Source of the DNA: an uncultured Pirellula sp.
GTDB lineage: Bacteria; Planctomycetota; Planctomycetia; Pirellulales; Pirellulaceae
Assembly: GCA_903892355.1 (NCBI GenBank)
Contig: CAITIE010000098.1
Coordinates: forward strand, 124,001-188,000
Length of the DNA stretch: 64,000 nt
Direction of reading: 5' to 3'
In this document: positions 7,710 to 18,300 of the stretch, one piece after another
How the letters are laid out: every line of letters begins with the position of its first letter
How positions within the stretch are numbered: position 1 is the stretch's first letter
Notes under the pieces: model-generated
Databases searched by the model: none
What the model saw: the letters and a program-made list of their open reading frames with translations, nothing else
What the model was told of the DNA's origin: nothing
Position numbers and translations under genes: made by a program

Positions 7710-9077
7710 TTACTTGCCACTGAGGAGTCGTTGGACTTCTTGCAAGCTGGTGACACCCAGCGCGCACGCGAGGATACCTTCTTCTTGGAAGCCGAGGTGC
7801 CCTTGCTGTTTGGCGAAGGCGCGGAGTTCATCCGGCTTCGAGGCAAACTTGAGGATGGCTTGTCGCATCGGTTCGTTGATGGTGAGGAGTTCGAAGATTG
7901 CCAAGCGACCGAGGTAGCCTCGACCGTTGCAGCGTTTGCAGATTTCAAATTCGATCGGATTCCCTTTCGCATCGACACGTTGGTCTGGAGGTGGGGGAAT
8001 GGTCGGGTTGTACAGTCTGGTAACGCGACCTGCGGGGATCCCTAATTTCTGCAAAAGTTGCGGCGCGGGTTGGTACGGTTGCTTGCAGGTATCGCACAAT
8101 CGACGGATCAATCGTTGGTTGAGGACGCCTTGGAGGACGGACACCAGTTGTTTGGCATGTTTCGGGTTTGCGGTCAGGAGTTGAATCACAGCATCGATAG
8201 CATCGCTAGCGACGATCCTGGTGACAGCATGTTTGTTTTCTTTGGTGATTTGGCTAAGGAGTTCGCTTGTCACTTCGCTGTTGATCAGCGAAGGCATCAC
8301 AAACACGTCGGGTTGTTTCAGTCGGACCTTGTTGAAGACTTCTTCCGGCAGTTCGCCTGCCTCGGTCCCGTAGTAGTATGCAGTGACGTTGATGATCTCT
8401 GGTTCTTGGTCTTTTTTGGGTTCGATCGAAACCCAATCGCGAACGAATTTGTCGGCGTTTTCGAGAGCCACCTTCCATGAGGTAGGAAGGCCGTGGGTGG
8501 CGGGAGCGCTGAGCACGATCAAGCCGCCATGACCGTTCATCATCCCCTTGAACGATTCCTGCATGGCATCGCGCATGCCGAGGTCGCTGAGGGTTTTGAT
8601 GATCGGTTTTTTGCGATCGATGGAGATCAAGACACGTTCGCCCGACGGTACGCCGGTGCTCATGAACGAAATAATCCAGTCGATATCCTTAAAGTTGGTC
8701 GCAAACTTTGCGTCTTGTCGGGCTTTCCGTTCGGTGGGGTTAAGTCCGAGAACCTTTTTGTAGACGACGAGCGCCGAGTCGGCAGTGACGCGGTCGAGAG
8801 CGGGTAGTGTTTCCCAAACGCCGTCAACGCGATAGCGAACCACGGCGCCTTGGGCGGAGTAATCGATCAAGATCCGGTCGGCTTTGCCAGTGATCGCGTT
8901 GGCGAGGAGAACGAGAGCGACTGGGTATCCCGGTAGTTGCTTGGAAGCGATTAGCAATCCGGTCGCTTCATCGCGACCGATCCCCATGGCTTTGATTTCC
9001 AATGGGGGGATGGTGATTTCACCGCCGAGGCTTTGTGATTCGTCTGTTTTCTTCGGCTTTTTCTTTCCAAAAATCAT
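7710..9077 (-). CDS. GspE/PilB-family protein with degenerate ATPase motifs
   Basis: Seen: 455 residues with the GspE/PilB layout: an N2-like domain (residues 60-165; RILIDYSAQGAVVRYRVDG, GLNPTERKARQDAKF), a RecA-like domain, and a four-cysteine zinc site (CDTC 328-331, CKRC 380-383) typical of GspE/PilB. Odd: where GspE has a Walker A P-loop this protein reads GLIVLSAPATHGLPTS (185-200), without the GxxGxGK[ST]; Walker B (VGEIRD) reads MPSLIN, and the His box is TRIVASDAID. Known: GspE/PilB drives pilus or type II secretion assembly by ATP hydrolysis. Inferred: a pseudo-ATPase, perhaps a scaffold or regulator. It follows PilT by 18 bp on the same strand, so the pair is an operon. Confidence 0.85.
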   Translation of the reverse strand: MIFGKKKPKKTDESQSLGGEITIPPLEIKAMGIGRDEATGLLIASKQLPGYPVALVLLANAITGKADRILIDYSAQGAVVRYRVDGVWETLPALDRVTADSALVVYKKVLGLNPTERKARQDAKFATNFKDIDWIISFMSTGVPSGERVLISIDRKKPIIKTLSDLGMRDAMQESFKGMMNGHGGLIVLSAPATHGLPTSWKVALENADKFVRDWVSIEPKKDQEPEIINVTAYYYGTEAGELPEEVFNKVRLKQPDVFVMPSLINSEVTSELLSQITKENKHAVTRIVASDAIDAVIQLLTANPKHAKQLVSVLQGVLNQRLIRRLCDTCKQPYQPAPQLLQKLGIPAGRVTRLYNPTIPPPPDQRVDAKGNPIEFEICKRCNGRGYLGRLAIFELLTINEPMRQAILKFASKPDELRAFAKQQGHLGFQEEGILACALGVTSLQEVQRLLSGK

Positions 9078-9095
9078 TTGTTGCCTTTGCGACGG

Positions 9096-10274
9096 TTAGA
9101 TGATACCAGGTTGGCTGACATTGATACCCTTGAGGGCCATCTTCAAGGCTTCGGGGTTCGGTGCGACTTCGAATGCTGTTGGGCGATCGATGAGACCATC
9201 GTCGATGAGTTGTTTAAGGCTCATCGTGAAGTCTTGCATACCTTCGGCGGCGCCGATGCGGATCGCATCAGCGAGTTTCTGATCTTTCTCCTCCAGGAGA
9301 AGTTTCCGGATCATCGGAGAGAAGGTCATGATCTCGCAGGTTGGGACCCGCGATACCCCTTGTTTGATCGACTTCAGAAGTTTTTGGGCGACGATTCCTT
9401 TCATGTTGAACGCGATCGCATTTCGGATTGCCTTGTGCAACTCTTCTGGGAACAAGTCGAGGATACGGCCGATGGTGGAGGGTGCCGAGGAGGCGTGGAT
9501 GGTACCGAACACCAAGTGCCCTGTTTCCGCCGCGTGGATGGCTGTCATAAACGTTTCCTCATCACGCATTTCGCCGACGAGGATGATGTCTGGATCTTCC
9601 CGCACCGCATGCTTCATCGCGATCCCGAAGTCCTTCACATCGGTCCCGACTTCGCGTTGGTTGATCAAGCACTTGTCTTCGGTGTAAACGAATTCGATCG
9701 GGTCTTCGAGGGTCAAGATATGTTTGCGGTAGTTTCGATTGATCCAATTGAGCATGGATGCGATCGTGGTACTTTTTCCCGAGCCGGTAACGCCGGCCAG
9801 CAGCACCATCCCTTGATCGAATTTGCAAAGCTCTTCCAAAATTGGGGGCAGGAACAATCCTTCGAAGTTCGGGATAAAGTTATTGATCCGCCGAGCGACC
9901 AAGCCTGGGCGACCAAGCTGTTTGAGCATGTTGACGCGGAATCGCCAATTCTCGCCGTCGACGTTTACCGTATACGAGAAGTCAGCTCCACCTTCTTCTT
10001 CGAAAATTCTGCGGTTGCGGTCGTCGAGCATGGGTATCAGCAGTCGGACCATTTCCTCCACTTCGATGGGGGGGCGGTTGAGGGGTTTCAGATCCCCTTT
10101 GACGCGGACGATGGGTGCAGTTCCAGCTTTCAGGTGCAAGTCGCTACCTTCGAGTTTCACGCAGGCCTTGAACAGCTTGTCCACCTCCAGCTCTTGCTTG
10201 GTCTTCAAGAGGGATGCGGCGAGCGCATCGGCGGGTGGGGCGGCATTGGTGCGATTGTTTTCTGCAACAGCCAT
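9096..10274 (-). CDS. pilT: type IV pilus twitching motility ATPase PilT
   Basis: Seen: PAS-like N-domain (GSDLHLKAGTAPIVRVKGDL), Walker A GVTGSGKSTT at 161-170, Asp box (TLEDPIEFV), Walker B (DIILVGEMRDEET, 229-241) and His box (AAETGHLVFGTIHA), i.e. all motifs of an active PilT. The track ORF starts at 10517; its first 81 residues are Arg/Pro-rich and unlike PilT, so I start at MAVAENN (10274), giving 392 residues, close to the family norm of 345-390. Known: PilT is the hexameric retraction motor at the inner face of the type IV pilus machine. Twenty bases upstream of the degenerate GspE-like gene; no pilin, PilB or PilC is in the window. Confidence 0.93.
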   Translation of the reverse strand: MAVAENNRTNAAPPADALAASLLKTKQELEVDKLFKACVKLEGSDLHLKAGTAPIVRVKGDLKPLNRPPIEVEEMVRLLIPMLDDRNRRIFEEEGGADFSYTVNVDGENWRFRVNMLKQLGRPGLVARRINNFIPNFEGLFLPPILEELCKFDQGMVLLAGVTGSGKSTTIASMLNWINRNYRKHILTLEDPIEFVYTEDKCLINQREVGTDVKDFGIAMKHAVREDPDIILVGEMRDEETFMTAIHAAETGHLVFGTIHASSAPSTIGRILDLFPEELHKAIRNAIAFNMKGIVAQKLLKSIKQGVSRVPTCEIMTFSPMIRKLLLEEKDQKLADAIRIGAAEGMQDFTMSLKQLIDDGLIDRPTAFEVAPNPEALKMALKGINVSQPGII

Positions 10275-10513
10275 GGTGCGTCTTTGTGGTGATAGAGTTC
10301 TGGAGAACCGTTGGAAAAGTTTGGGCGAAAAGGGCCGCGGCCATTGCTGCGGGTCCTTGGGCGGATGGTGCGACCGAACGGCGTCTCGAGTATTGTGGTC
10401 GAAGTTGTGACGCTTGTCATCCGTCAAGTTTGAGGAACTTGGTCGAGGCATCCCCTGCCTTTGCAATTTTTGCGCCTTCTCTTCTATGGTGACTCGATTC
10501 TCGCGAATTGGAA

Positions 10514-11281
10514 TCAAAGTCGGACTGGAATTCCTCGTTCCGCCATCATCCGTTTGGTTTGAGCGATGGTGTATTCGCCGAAGTGAAAGATACTTGCTGC
10601 CAGGACGGCATCTGCTTCGGCGAGCAGGATGGCATCGATCAGGTGTTCCGGGCGTCCCGCACCGCCGCTCGCCACGACCGGGATCGATACGGCTTGGCTG
10701 ACCGCCCGGGTGATCGGCAAGTCATAGCCATCCTTGGTTCCGTCTTTGTCCATGCTGGTGACGACAATTTCACCTGCGCCGAGTTCTTCGACCCGCTGCG
10801 CCCATTCGACGACTTCGATGCCCGTGGGGGTTCTGCCGCCATGGATGTGGACCTCCCAGAACTCTTTTCCGTTCCGGATGACCCGCCTGGGGTCCATGTT
10901 GACGACGATGCATTGCGCCCCGAACCGTTCGGCGGCTTCCCGAACAAAGTCCGGATTTTTGCATGCGATCGAGTTGAGGGAGACTTTATCGCAGCCGGCT
11001 TGGAGAAGTGTCCGGATATCGTCGACCGTGCGGATTCCACCGCCGACGGTCAAAGGCATGAAGATCTGCTCGGCAGTTCTTCGAACGACATCAATCATGA
11101 TCGATCGTTCTTCGTGGCTGGCGGTGATGTCGAGAAAGACGAGTTCATCGGCCCCTTCGGCTTCGTACCGCGAGGCGATTTCGACGGGGTCGCCGGCGTC
11201 TCTCAATTGGACGAAGTTGGTGCCTTTGACCACGCGGCCCGCATGGACATCGAGGCAGGGAATCACTCGTTTGGCCAGCAT
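10514..11281 (-). CDS. hisF: imidazole glycerol phosphate synthase, cyclase subunit HisF
   Basis: Seen: 255 residues, a full-length HisF barrel: [20 protein letters not shown] at the N-terminus with the catalytic Asp of [28 protein letters not shown] and [20 protein letters not shown] phosphate-binding loops. Known: HisF with the glutaminase HisH turns PRFAR and ammonia into imidazole glycerol phosphate and AICAR in histidine synthesis. It lies 7 bp downstream of carA and is surely cotranscribed with it. Both enzymes take ammonia from a glutaminase partner, which makes the pairing of interest, though the link may only be positional. hisH is not in the window. Confidence 0.97.
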   Translation of the reverse strand: MLAKRVIPCLDVHAGRVVKGTNFVQLRDAGDPVEIASRYEAEGADELVFLDITASHEERSIMIDVVRRTAEQIFMPLTVGGGIRTVDDIRTLLQAGCDKVSLNSIACKNPDFVREAAERFGAQCIVVNMDPRRVIRNGKEFWEVHIHGGRTPTGIEVVEWAQRVEELGAGEIVVTSMDKDGTKDGYDLPITRAVSQAVSIPVVASGGAGRPEHLIDAILLAEADAVLAASIFHFGEYTIAQTKRMMAERGIPVRL

Positions 11282-11288
11282 CCGAGGA

Positions 11289-12437
11289 TTAACCTTTCGC
11301 AGCCATCAGTTTTTGGAAGTCATCGAACAGGTAGCTGCTATCGTGCGGTCCCGCGGAGGCTTCGGGGTGGTATTGCACGCTAAAAGCTGGATGTTGTTTG
11401 TGCCGTACTCCGGCGATGGTGTTGTCGTTCAGATTCCGATGGGTGATTTCGAGGCAATCCGGTAGGGTTTCTTCAGTGACCGCAAAACCGTGATTCTGCG
11501 AAGTGATTTCAACGCGCCCGGAGCCGCAATGGAGGACTGGTTGGTTGGCACCTCGGTGACCAAACTTCATTTTGAAGGTTTTCGCGCCGCTGGCGAGGGA
11601 AAGGAGTTGATGCCCTAAGCAAATTCCGAATACTGGTTTCTTGCCTAGCAGATTTCGGATGGTGGAGATCGCGTATTCGAGCGGCTCAGGATCTCCGGGC
11701 CCGTTGCTCAAGAAGACGCCATCGGGATTGAGCGCGAGCACATCCTCGGCGGTCGCGGTGCCAGGCAGGATCGTGACGCGATTGCCGCGGTCAGCGAGGT
11801 GCCGTGGGATGTTCCACTTCATCCCAAAATCCAAGCAAACGACATGGTAATTGTGTTGGTTTTCGTGCGAGTTCGATTGGCTCGCAAGCGAATGAAGGTG
11901 CTCGGACCATTCCCGTTTTTGGGTGGGAATCACTTCGCGAACGAGGTCACGACCGACGAGCCCCGGGCTTTTCCTCGCCTTGGCAACCAGTGAATCGGCG
12001 TCGAAATCGATGCTGGAGAGGATCCCGCGCTGGGCTCCTTTGTCGCGAATCTTTCGTACTAACGCTCGCGTGTCGATCCCCGCGATGGCCACGATCTGGT
12101 GCTTGATCAAGTAGTCGCTGAGGGAGTTTTTCGACCGAAAGTTGCTGAAGATCCTGCTGTTTTCGCGGACCACAAACCCAGACACTTGAGGCCGCCCCGA
12201 CTCGACGTCTTCTTGGTTGATCCCAACGTTCCCGATCATGGGATACGTCATGGTCACGATCTGACCTCGATAACTCGGGTCGGTCAGGATTTCCTGATAG
12301 CCGGTTATCGACGTGTTGAAGACGACTTCGCCGTCCATTTCTCCATCGGCACCAATGGAAATCCCTTCGTAAACAGAGCCATCCTCGAGTGCCAGAAAAC
12401 CGCGTTTGCCTTGGTGAATCAAAGTCGTTTGCCCCAC
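11289..12437 (-). CDS. carA: carbamoyl-phosphate synthase small (glutaminase) subunit
   Basis: Seen: 382 residues; N-terminal CarA domain ([39 protein letters not shown]) and a class I glutamine amidotransferase domain with the nucleophile motif [17 protein letters not shown] and the His/Glu dyad in [13 protein letters not shown]. Known: CarA hydrolyses glutamine and channels ammonia to CarB for arginine and pyrimidine synthesis; CarB is not here. Upstream lies a 330-bp region without genes, followed by hisN; downstream is hisF after 7 bp. Confidence 0.97.
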   Translation of the reverse strand: MGQTTLIHQGKRGFLALEDGSVYEGISIGADGEMDGEVVFNTSITGYQEILTDPSYRGQIVTMTYPMIGNVGINQEDVESGRPQVSGFVVRENSRIFSNFRSKNSLSDYLIKHQIVAIAGIDTRALVRKIRDKGAQRGILSSIDFDADSLVAKARKSPGLVGRDLVREVIPTQKREWSEHLHSLASQSNSHENQHNYHVVCLDFGMKWNIPRHLADRGNRVTILPGTATAEDVLALNPDGVFLSNGPGDPEPLEYAISTIRNLLGKKPVFGICLGHQLLSLASGAKTFKMKFGHRGANQPVLHCGSGRVEITSQNHGFAVTEETLPDCLEITHRNLNDNTIAGVRHKQHPAFSVQYHPEASAGPHDSSYLFDDFQKLMAAKG

Positions 12438-12767
12438 GTTTGCGTCGATGCATCAACCTCCCGAGCATCATAGCCGAGGCTCGAAAACTTACCAGTCTTA
12501 ACCCCCTGTCTTCCAGGGCTACCGAAAACGAGTCCGACAAACGCGGCATTGATTCGTTTTTCCGAGCAGGGGCGGGGGCAGGGGTACGGGTAATACGGGT
12601 ACGGGTAAGTGGTACGGAGTACTGGGTACTGAAAAGCGTATCTCAGTTGGGAAGAGACTCCGAGAGGCTCGCAAAAAGGAGCCGTAACATAGTGCAGGAT
12701 AGAGTTCGAGGGGCTGTTTTGAACCACAGGCCCTTGGTGCCACTCCTTTTCGGGGGGCAACCGGTTG
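12438..12767. other. intergenic region, no gene; contains a degenerate GGGTAC repeat
   Basis: This gap separates carA from the upstream hisN. No coding ORF or RNA gene is apparent. From about 12576 to 12630 there is an imperfect repeat built on GGGTAC/GGGTAA (GGGTACGGGTAATACGGGTACGGGTAAG...GGTACGGAGTACTGGGTACT). The carA promoter should lie here, but I cannot place it. Confidence 0.5.
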
Positions 12768-13760
12768 CTAATCACCCAAGGGTTTGTTGGCGAAGGGTTT
12801 AAGTTCCCGAATCGCGATCTCATGGACTTTGCCATTGCTCGCGAGGCAATGGCCGGCTCGGATATCTTCGATGCCCGCCCAGGATGTAAATTTTCCACCC
12901 GCTTCGGTGATGACCGGAGCGACTGCGGCTACGTCCCATGGATTGACGATCGGGTCGACCATCAATTCCGCGCGGCCGGTAGCAACGAGGAGATAACCGT
13001 ACCCGTCCCCCCAGGATCGTGAAACGTAAGCCATGGACTGTAGGTTGCGATAAGCGGACTGGGCACCTCGCCTGTCAAAATTATCGACTTGGGATGTCAA
13101 GAACAGACCGTCGGCTAGATCGTCGACTTGGTTGACGCGGGTCCGCTTGAGGATTGGCCGGTCCCGATTTTCATGGCTTGTCATTCCATACCAAGATCCG
13201 AAGCCTTGAGCTCCCAACACCAACTCGCCGAGCGCTGGGATTGAGATCACCCCTAGCACGGGCCGGCTCCTGTAAGTTAAACCAACCAATGTCGAGTAAA
13301 GGGGAACGCCGGAGATGAAGCTTTTGGTTCCATCGATCGGATCGATGATCCATTCAAAGGGGGTGGTCCCGGCAATCCCTCCGAACTCCTCTCCCAGAAT
13401 CGCGTCGTCCGGATAGTGCGACTCCACAAGCTTTCGGACGGTTTCTTCTGCTTGTTTGTCCGCCAGCGTCACTGGCGAGCGGTCGTTTTTGCGTTCAACG
13501 CGGAAGGAGTCCGTCCGGAAATACTGGAGGGTTACCCGGCTCGCTTCGGCGGCCAGACGAAGTCCAAACGCGATTCTCTTCGCGAAATCGGCGGGCGTAA
13601 CTGAGTCCCAGTCTATGCCATTGCTGGTTTCCCCTAGGCCGGATTGGCCCGCTGGGATCGATTGGTTTTCGCTCAGGGTGTCCTCGATACCGGCTTCAGA
13701 GAGCGATTCCGGCAATTGAAAATCGGGAAAAGGTACCATGGGGAGCGAATCTCCTGGCAT
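12768..13760 (-). CDS. hisN: inositol monophosphatase-family histidinol-phosphatase (HisN type)
   Basis: Seen: an IMPase fold with all metal ligands: ILGEEFGG (Glu), WIIDPIDGTKSFISG (Asp-Pro-Ile-Asp-Gly-Thr) and NPWDVAAVAPVITEAGG. The KSFISG-P-LYSTLVGL stretch after the DGT motif is typical of HisN rather than of SuhB. The protein has an extra N-terminal part of about 65 residues before the catalytic domain, so the true start could be later. Known: HisN dephosphorylates L-histidinol phosphate, the penultimate step of histidine synthesis. Same strand as carA and hisF, which supports the histidine role over a generic inositol phosphatase. Confidence 0.8.
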   Translation of the reverse strand: MPGDSLPMVPFPDFQLPESLSEAGIEDTLSENQSIPAGQSGLGETSNGIDWDSVTPADFAKRIAFGLRLAAEASRVTLQYFRTDSFRVERKNDRSPVTLADKQAEETVRKLVESHYPDDAILGEEFGGIAGTTPFEWIIDPIDGTKSFISGVPLYSTLVGLTYRSRPVLGVISIPALGELVLGAQGFGSWYGMTSHENRDRPILKRTRVNQVDDLADGLFLTSQVDNFDRRGAQSAYRNLQSMAYVSRSWGDGYGYLLVATGRAELMVDPIVNPWDVAAVAPVITEAGGKFTSWAGIEDIRAGHCLASNGKVHEIAIRELKPFANKPLGD

Positions 13761-13929
13761 CGAAGGCGGGTTTACGAAGGTAAGGCTTAATTGCCCAGCT
13801 AGGTGGAGTACAATAAAGCAGTCTCGAGTCGGACGCTAGGAGTGCAAGGATCGCAAGCACGCGTCGAAAAAAGCTTGAACTCGCCCCCCCCTGGCTTGGT
13901 TTCCTCCCCTAACCCCCTCCCTCAGATCC

Positions 13930-15393
13930 ATGTCATCGATCCCGCAAGCGGACTCGCGTTCGGACGACCAGCCACTCCCCAAGAGTGTGGATTCTGTTTC
14001 CGAGGGAAAAAGTGTGTTGTTGGAGCCGACCGACAGGTCCGGGGCCGTGTATTCATCGAACACTGACAAACCGCTCCCGAAGAGGTCGTGGGGGTATCGG
14101 TTCGCGTCGCTGGCATTGATCAGTGCCGTCGGTATCGCCGTTTATTTCACGCGCGATCGGTGGGAGCCAGTGTTGGAAGGTTTTATTCGGCCTGCCGCTG
14201 CGGGTGCGAGACCTAAACCTCGTCCACCCGTGGTCAGCATCGCCAAGGCTCAGAAAGAGACGGTGCCCCAGTACATCAACTGCCTCGGAACGGTAACCGC
14301 CTTCAACAGCGTTGTCGTCAAAAGTCGCGTCGATGGAGAGTTGGTCGAGGTTTCGTCGCAGGAAGGCCAAATGGTGGAGGCGGGGCAGTTGCTGGCCAAG
14401 ATTGATCCTCGGCCGTTCGATGCCGCACGCGATCAAGCCAAAGGTCAGTTGCAAAGGGACTTGGCCGGGTTGGAACTGGCCAGGCTCAACTACGAACGTT
14501 CAAAAAATCTTCCGGTTGGCGATACGTTGTCGCAGCAGGAGCGGGATGAGCTCGAGGCGGTTTACAAACAAGCTCAAGCGATTGTCGAGGTGGATCGGGC
14601 TGCGGTGGCGAACGCCGAATTGCAGGTGACTTACTGCAGCATCGTGGCACCGATTCGAGGCCGGATTGGGTTGCGTTTGATCGATCGTGGAAATATGGTC
14701 AAGGCTAGCGATCCGAATGGACTGGCAGTGATCACACAGTTGCAACCGATATCGGTCGTATTTCCTATCCCGCAGGATGAGATCCCGCGAGTGCAGAAAC
14801 AGCTATCGACGTCGAATGCCGTCCCTGTCTTCGCGTACGATCGAAGTTTTCAAAATCAACTAGCTTCAGGCACATTAACCGCGATCGACAATCAAGTCGA
14901 CGCGACGACGGGAACCTTGCGACTCAAAGCCACCTTCGAAAACACCGATGACGCTTTGTTCCCAAACCAGTTTGTCAACATTCGTTTGCTGGTCAAGCAA
15001 TGGGACGATTCAATTGTCATCCCATCGTCGGCGGTCCAGCGCGGGATCGATTTTCTGTATGTGTACGTGGTGCAAGAAGATTCCTCCGTGGAAATGGCAA
15101 AGGTTACGGTTGCTTTCAGCGAAGGTGGCCGATCGGTGATCAGTTCGGGGCTCGAAGAAGGGCAAACGGTTGTGACCGAAGGGACCGACAAACTGCAACC
15201 CAAAGCCAAAATCACCTTGCCAGGTGCTCCGAACTCCTCGGGTGGGCCGCCGGATAAAGTTGTGCCTCCGGAGAAGCGTGGCCTACAAGGTAATGCTGGC
15301 CCGCAAGAAAAAGGAGCGGTGTCTGAGCAACCGGACGGCTCCGACAAACACGATGGGCTGAATGCACCGAGCCCCTCGAAGCGGGCCCCTTAA
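13930..15393 (+). CDS. mdtA: RND efflux periplasmic adaptor (MdtA-like)
   Basis: Seen: a cytoplasmic N-terminus of about 50 residues, one membrane anchor (about 55-73, FASLALISAVGIAVYF), then the adaptor order: lipoyl half-motif (VVVKSRVDGELVEVSSQEGQMVEAGQLLAKIDPR), alpha-hairpin, second lipoyl half (CSIVAPIRGRIGLRLIDRGNMV), beta-barrel and membrane-proximal domain (KVTVAFSEGGRSVISSGLEEGQ). The tail is Pro/Gly-rich. Known: adaptors bridge the inner-membrane RND pump and an outer-membrane TolC-type channel. First gene of a four-gene operon with 4-bp gaps or overlaps; the next ATG follows its stop by 4 bp. No outer-membrane factor is in the window. Confidence 0.93.
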   Translation: MSSIPQADSRSDDQPLPKSVDSVSEGKSVLLEPTDRSGAVYSSNTDKPLPKRSWGYRFASLALISAVGIAVYFTRDRWEPVLEGFIRPAAAGARPKPRPPVVSIAKAQKETVPQYINCLGTVTAFNSVVVKSRVDGELVEVSSQEGQMVEAGQLLAKIDPRPFDAARDQAKGQLQRDLAGLELARLNYERSKNLPVGDTLSQQERDELEAVYKQAQAIVEVDRAAVANAELQVTYCSIVAPIRGRIGLRLIDRGNMVKASDPNGLAVITQLQPISVVFPIPQDEIPRVQKQLSTSNAVPVFAYDRSFQNQLASGTLTAIDNQVDATTGTLRLKATFENTDDALFPNQFVNIRLLVKQWDDSIVIPSSAVQRGIDFLYVYVVQEDSSVEMAKVTVAFSEGGRSVISSGLEEGQTVVTEGTDKLQPKAKITLPGAPNSSGGPPDKVVPPEKRGLQGNAGPQEKGAVSEQPDGSDKHDGLNAPSPSKRAP

Positions 15394-15397
15394 AACG

Positions 15398-18300
15398 ATG
15401 AACATCTCCAAGATTTTCATCTTACGCCCGATTGCGACGGTTCTGTTCATGGTTGCCATCTTGCTCAGTGGAGCGGTGGCCTACCGACAACTTCCAGTGT
15501 CGGCCTTGCCTCAAGTGGACTACCCCACGATCCAGGTTTTGACTTTTTACCCTGGAGCGGGTCCCGAGGTAATGGTCTCCTCGGTAACGGCACCCTTGGA
15601 AAAGCAATTCGGCCAGATACCTGGCTTGTCCCAGATGACGAGTTCGAGCACGCAAGGCTGTTCGGTGATCACACTGCGATTTTTACTCGATCTCAACATC
15701 GACATCGCTGTTCAGCAGGTTCAAGCATCCATCAATGTGGCGGGTAATTTCCTGCCTCGCGATCTGCCGAATCCACCGGTCTATTCCAAGGTGAATCCGG
15801 CGGATGCGCCGGTATTAACGTTGTCCTTGTCCTCGGACACGATCCCGCTCCCTCGCATCCAGGATTTAGCCGATACGCGATTGGCACAGAAGCTTTCGCA
15901 GGTGAAGGGGGTTGGTCAAGTCTCCGTCACCGGTGGTCAAAAGCCGGCCATTCGCGTTCAAGCAAACCCGACGAGCCTGTCTGCGGTCGGATTGACCTTG
16001 GACGATCTCCGAACGGCGCTCGTGGCTGCCAACGTGAACCAAGCCAAAGGGAGCTTTGACGGACCGAAGCAGTCGATCATCATCGGTGCGAATGACCAGC
16101 TGTTTACGGCGGAACAGTTCCGCGAGTTGATCGTCGCTTACCGAAATGCGGCGCCGGTCAAACTAAAAGAGGTCGCCAACGTGATCGATGATGTCGAAAA
16201 CGTTCGGCAGGCAGCGTGGCATGACACGCAGCCTGCTGTCCTGCTCAACATCCAGCGTCAGCCCGGTGCCAATATCATCGATGTGGTGGATCGGATTGAA
16301 GCGATGTTGCCGCAACTGAAGGAATCGTTGCCGGCGGCGATTCGCGTTGAGGTGTTGACGGATAGAACCACCACCATTCGTGCTTCGGTGGAAAGTGTTC
16401 AGCACGAGTTGTTGCTCACCATTGGTCTCGTCGTCGTCGTCATCTATGTTTTTTTGCATAGCGTTCGAGCTACGATAATCCCCAGCGCTGCCGTCCCTTT
16501 ATCCATCGTCGGTACATTTGGGATCATGTACATGTTGGGTTATACGCTCAACAATTTGACTCTGATGGCGCTGACGATATCGACCGGTTTCGTCGTCGAT
16601 GATGCGATCGTGATGATTGAGAACATCATTCGGTATGTGGAAGAAGGGATGGAGCCGTTGCAGGCATCCCTCAAGGGTGCTTCGGAGATCGGTTTCACCA
16701 TCGTATCTCTTAGTGTATCGTTGGTCGCAGTTTTGATTCCGCTCCTATTCATGGGGGACGTTGTCGGTCGCTTGTTCCGGGAATTTGCAGTGACCTTGAG
16801 CGTTACAATTTTTGTCTCGGCGATCGTTTCCCTCACCCTGACGCCGATGATGTGCGCTTTGCTCCTCAAGGTGCATCCCGGCGGGGCCTCCCATTCATCT
16901 CGCGAGCGTGAGGGGCAAAGCGAATCGACGGGCTGGTTGTTTATTCACCTGTTGCGATTTTACGAAGTCACCTTGCGATGGACGTTGCGGCACCGTCGTT
17001 TCACGATGCTCGTGTTCCTGGTGACGTTGGTCGCGACGATTGTACTTTATATTCAGATCCCTAAAGGTTTTTTCCCAACGCAAGATACCGGGGTGATTCT
17101 CGGGATCACGGAGACCAGTCAAGACGCATCGTTTGCGAGCATGCAATCGAAACAGGCTGCATTGAATGCTGTTTTGGCGGGGGATGAAGCCGTGGAGAGC
17201 ATCGCCAGCTTTATCGGAATCGACGGCATCAATTTGACCCTCAACAGTGGTCGCATCCAAGTCAATCTCAAGCCGCATCATGAACGCGGCGAGAGTATCG
17301 AGCAAGTGATGGCGAGACTGTCGAGAAAGGCGTCGGTTGTTCCCGGCATCCAGTTGTTCCTTCAACCCGTGCAGGACCTGTCGGTGGAGACTCGCGTGTC
17401 TCGGACGCAGTACCAGTACTCGATCGAAGACTCCAATCCCGAGGAGTTGAAGGAGTGGGTTCCGCAACTGGTTGAAAAGCTCAAGTCCAGGCCGGAGTTG
17501 CGGGATGTTGCCAGCGATCAATCCAACTTTGGGAAGGAAGCGTTGCTCGTCATTGATCGCGATACGGCGTCGAGGCTAGGAGTGACACCGATGATGGTGG
17601 ATGATGTGCTGTACAACGCGTTCGGACAGCGGCAGGTCTCCACAATATTCACCCAACTCAATCAATACCGTGTGGTGTTGGAAGTAGCGCCTGAGTTCCG
17701 AGATTCCCTTGCGGACATCGGATCGATGTTTGTGAAAACGGGTAATGGGCGAACAGCACCGCTCGAGTCGTTGACACGGGTGGATTATCGCAATGCGCCC
17801 CTTGCCATCAATCATCAAGGGCAATTTCCTGTAGTGACGATTTCGTTCAATGTCGCCCCAGGGGTTTCTCTCGGCCAAGCTGTCGATGCTGTGGAAGCCT
17901 CGGCCAATGAGTTGCAGATACCGCCGAGCATGATTGGTGCTTTTCAAGGATCTGCCGAAGCCTACCAGCGGTCGCTCGCAACTACGCCGCTGTTGATCTT
18001 GGCCGCATTGGTGACTGTCTACATCGTGCTCGGTGTTCTTTACGAGAGCTACGTTCACCCGATCACGATTCTTTCCACATTGCCGTCCGCGGGGGTCGGG
18101 GCGCTGCTGGCGCTGATCTACTTCCGACTCGATCTCGGGATCATCGCGATCATTGGCATTATTTTGCTGATAGGGATCGTTAAAAAGAATGCGATCATGA
18201 TGATTGATTTTGCGCTTGAGGCGCAGCGGGTGCATGGGCTCAAGTCGGAGGATGCGATTTTCCATGCGAGCTTATTGCGATTGCGACCTATCTTGATGAC

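Noticed and set aside
9078-10292. 404-aa plus-strand ORF
   Set aside because: Exact antisense of pilT; composition (DVDG, FF-rich) is typical of a shadow frame.
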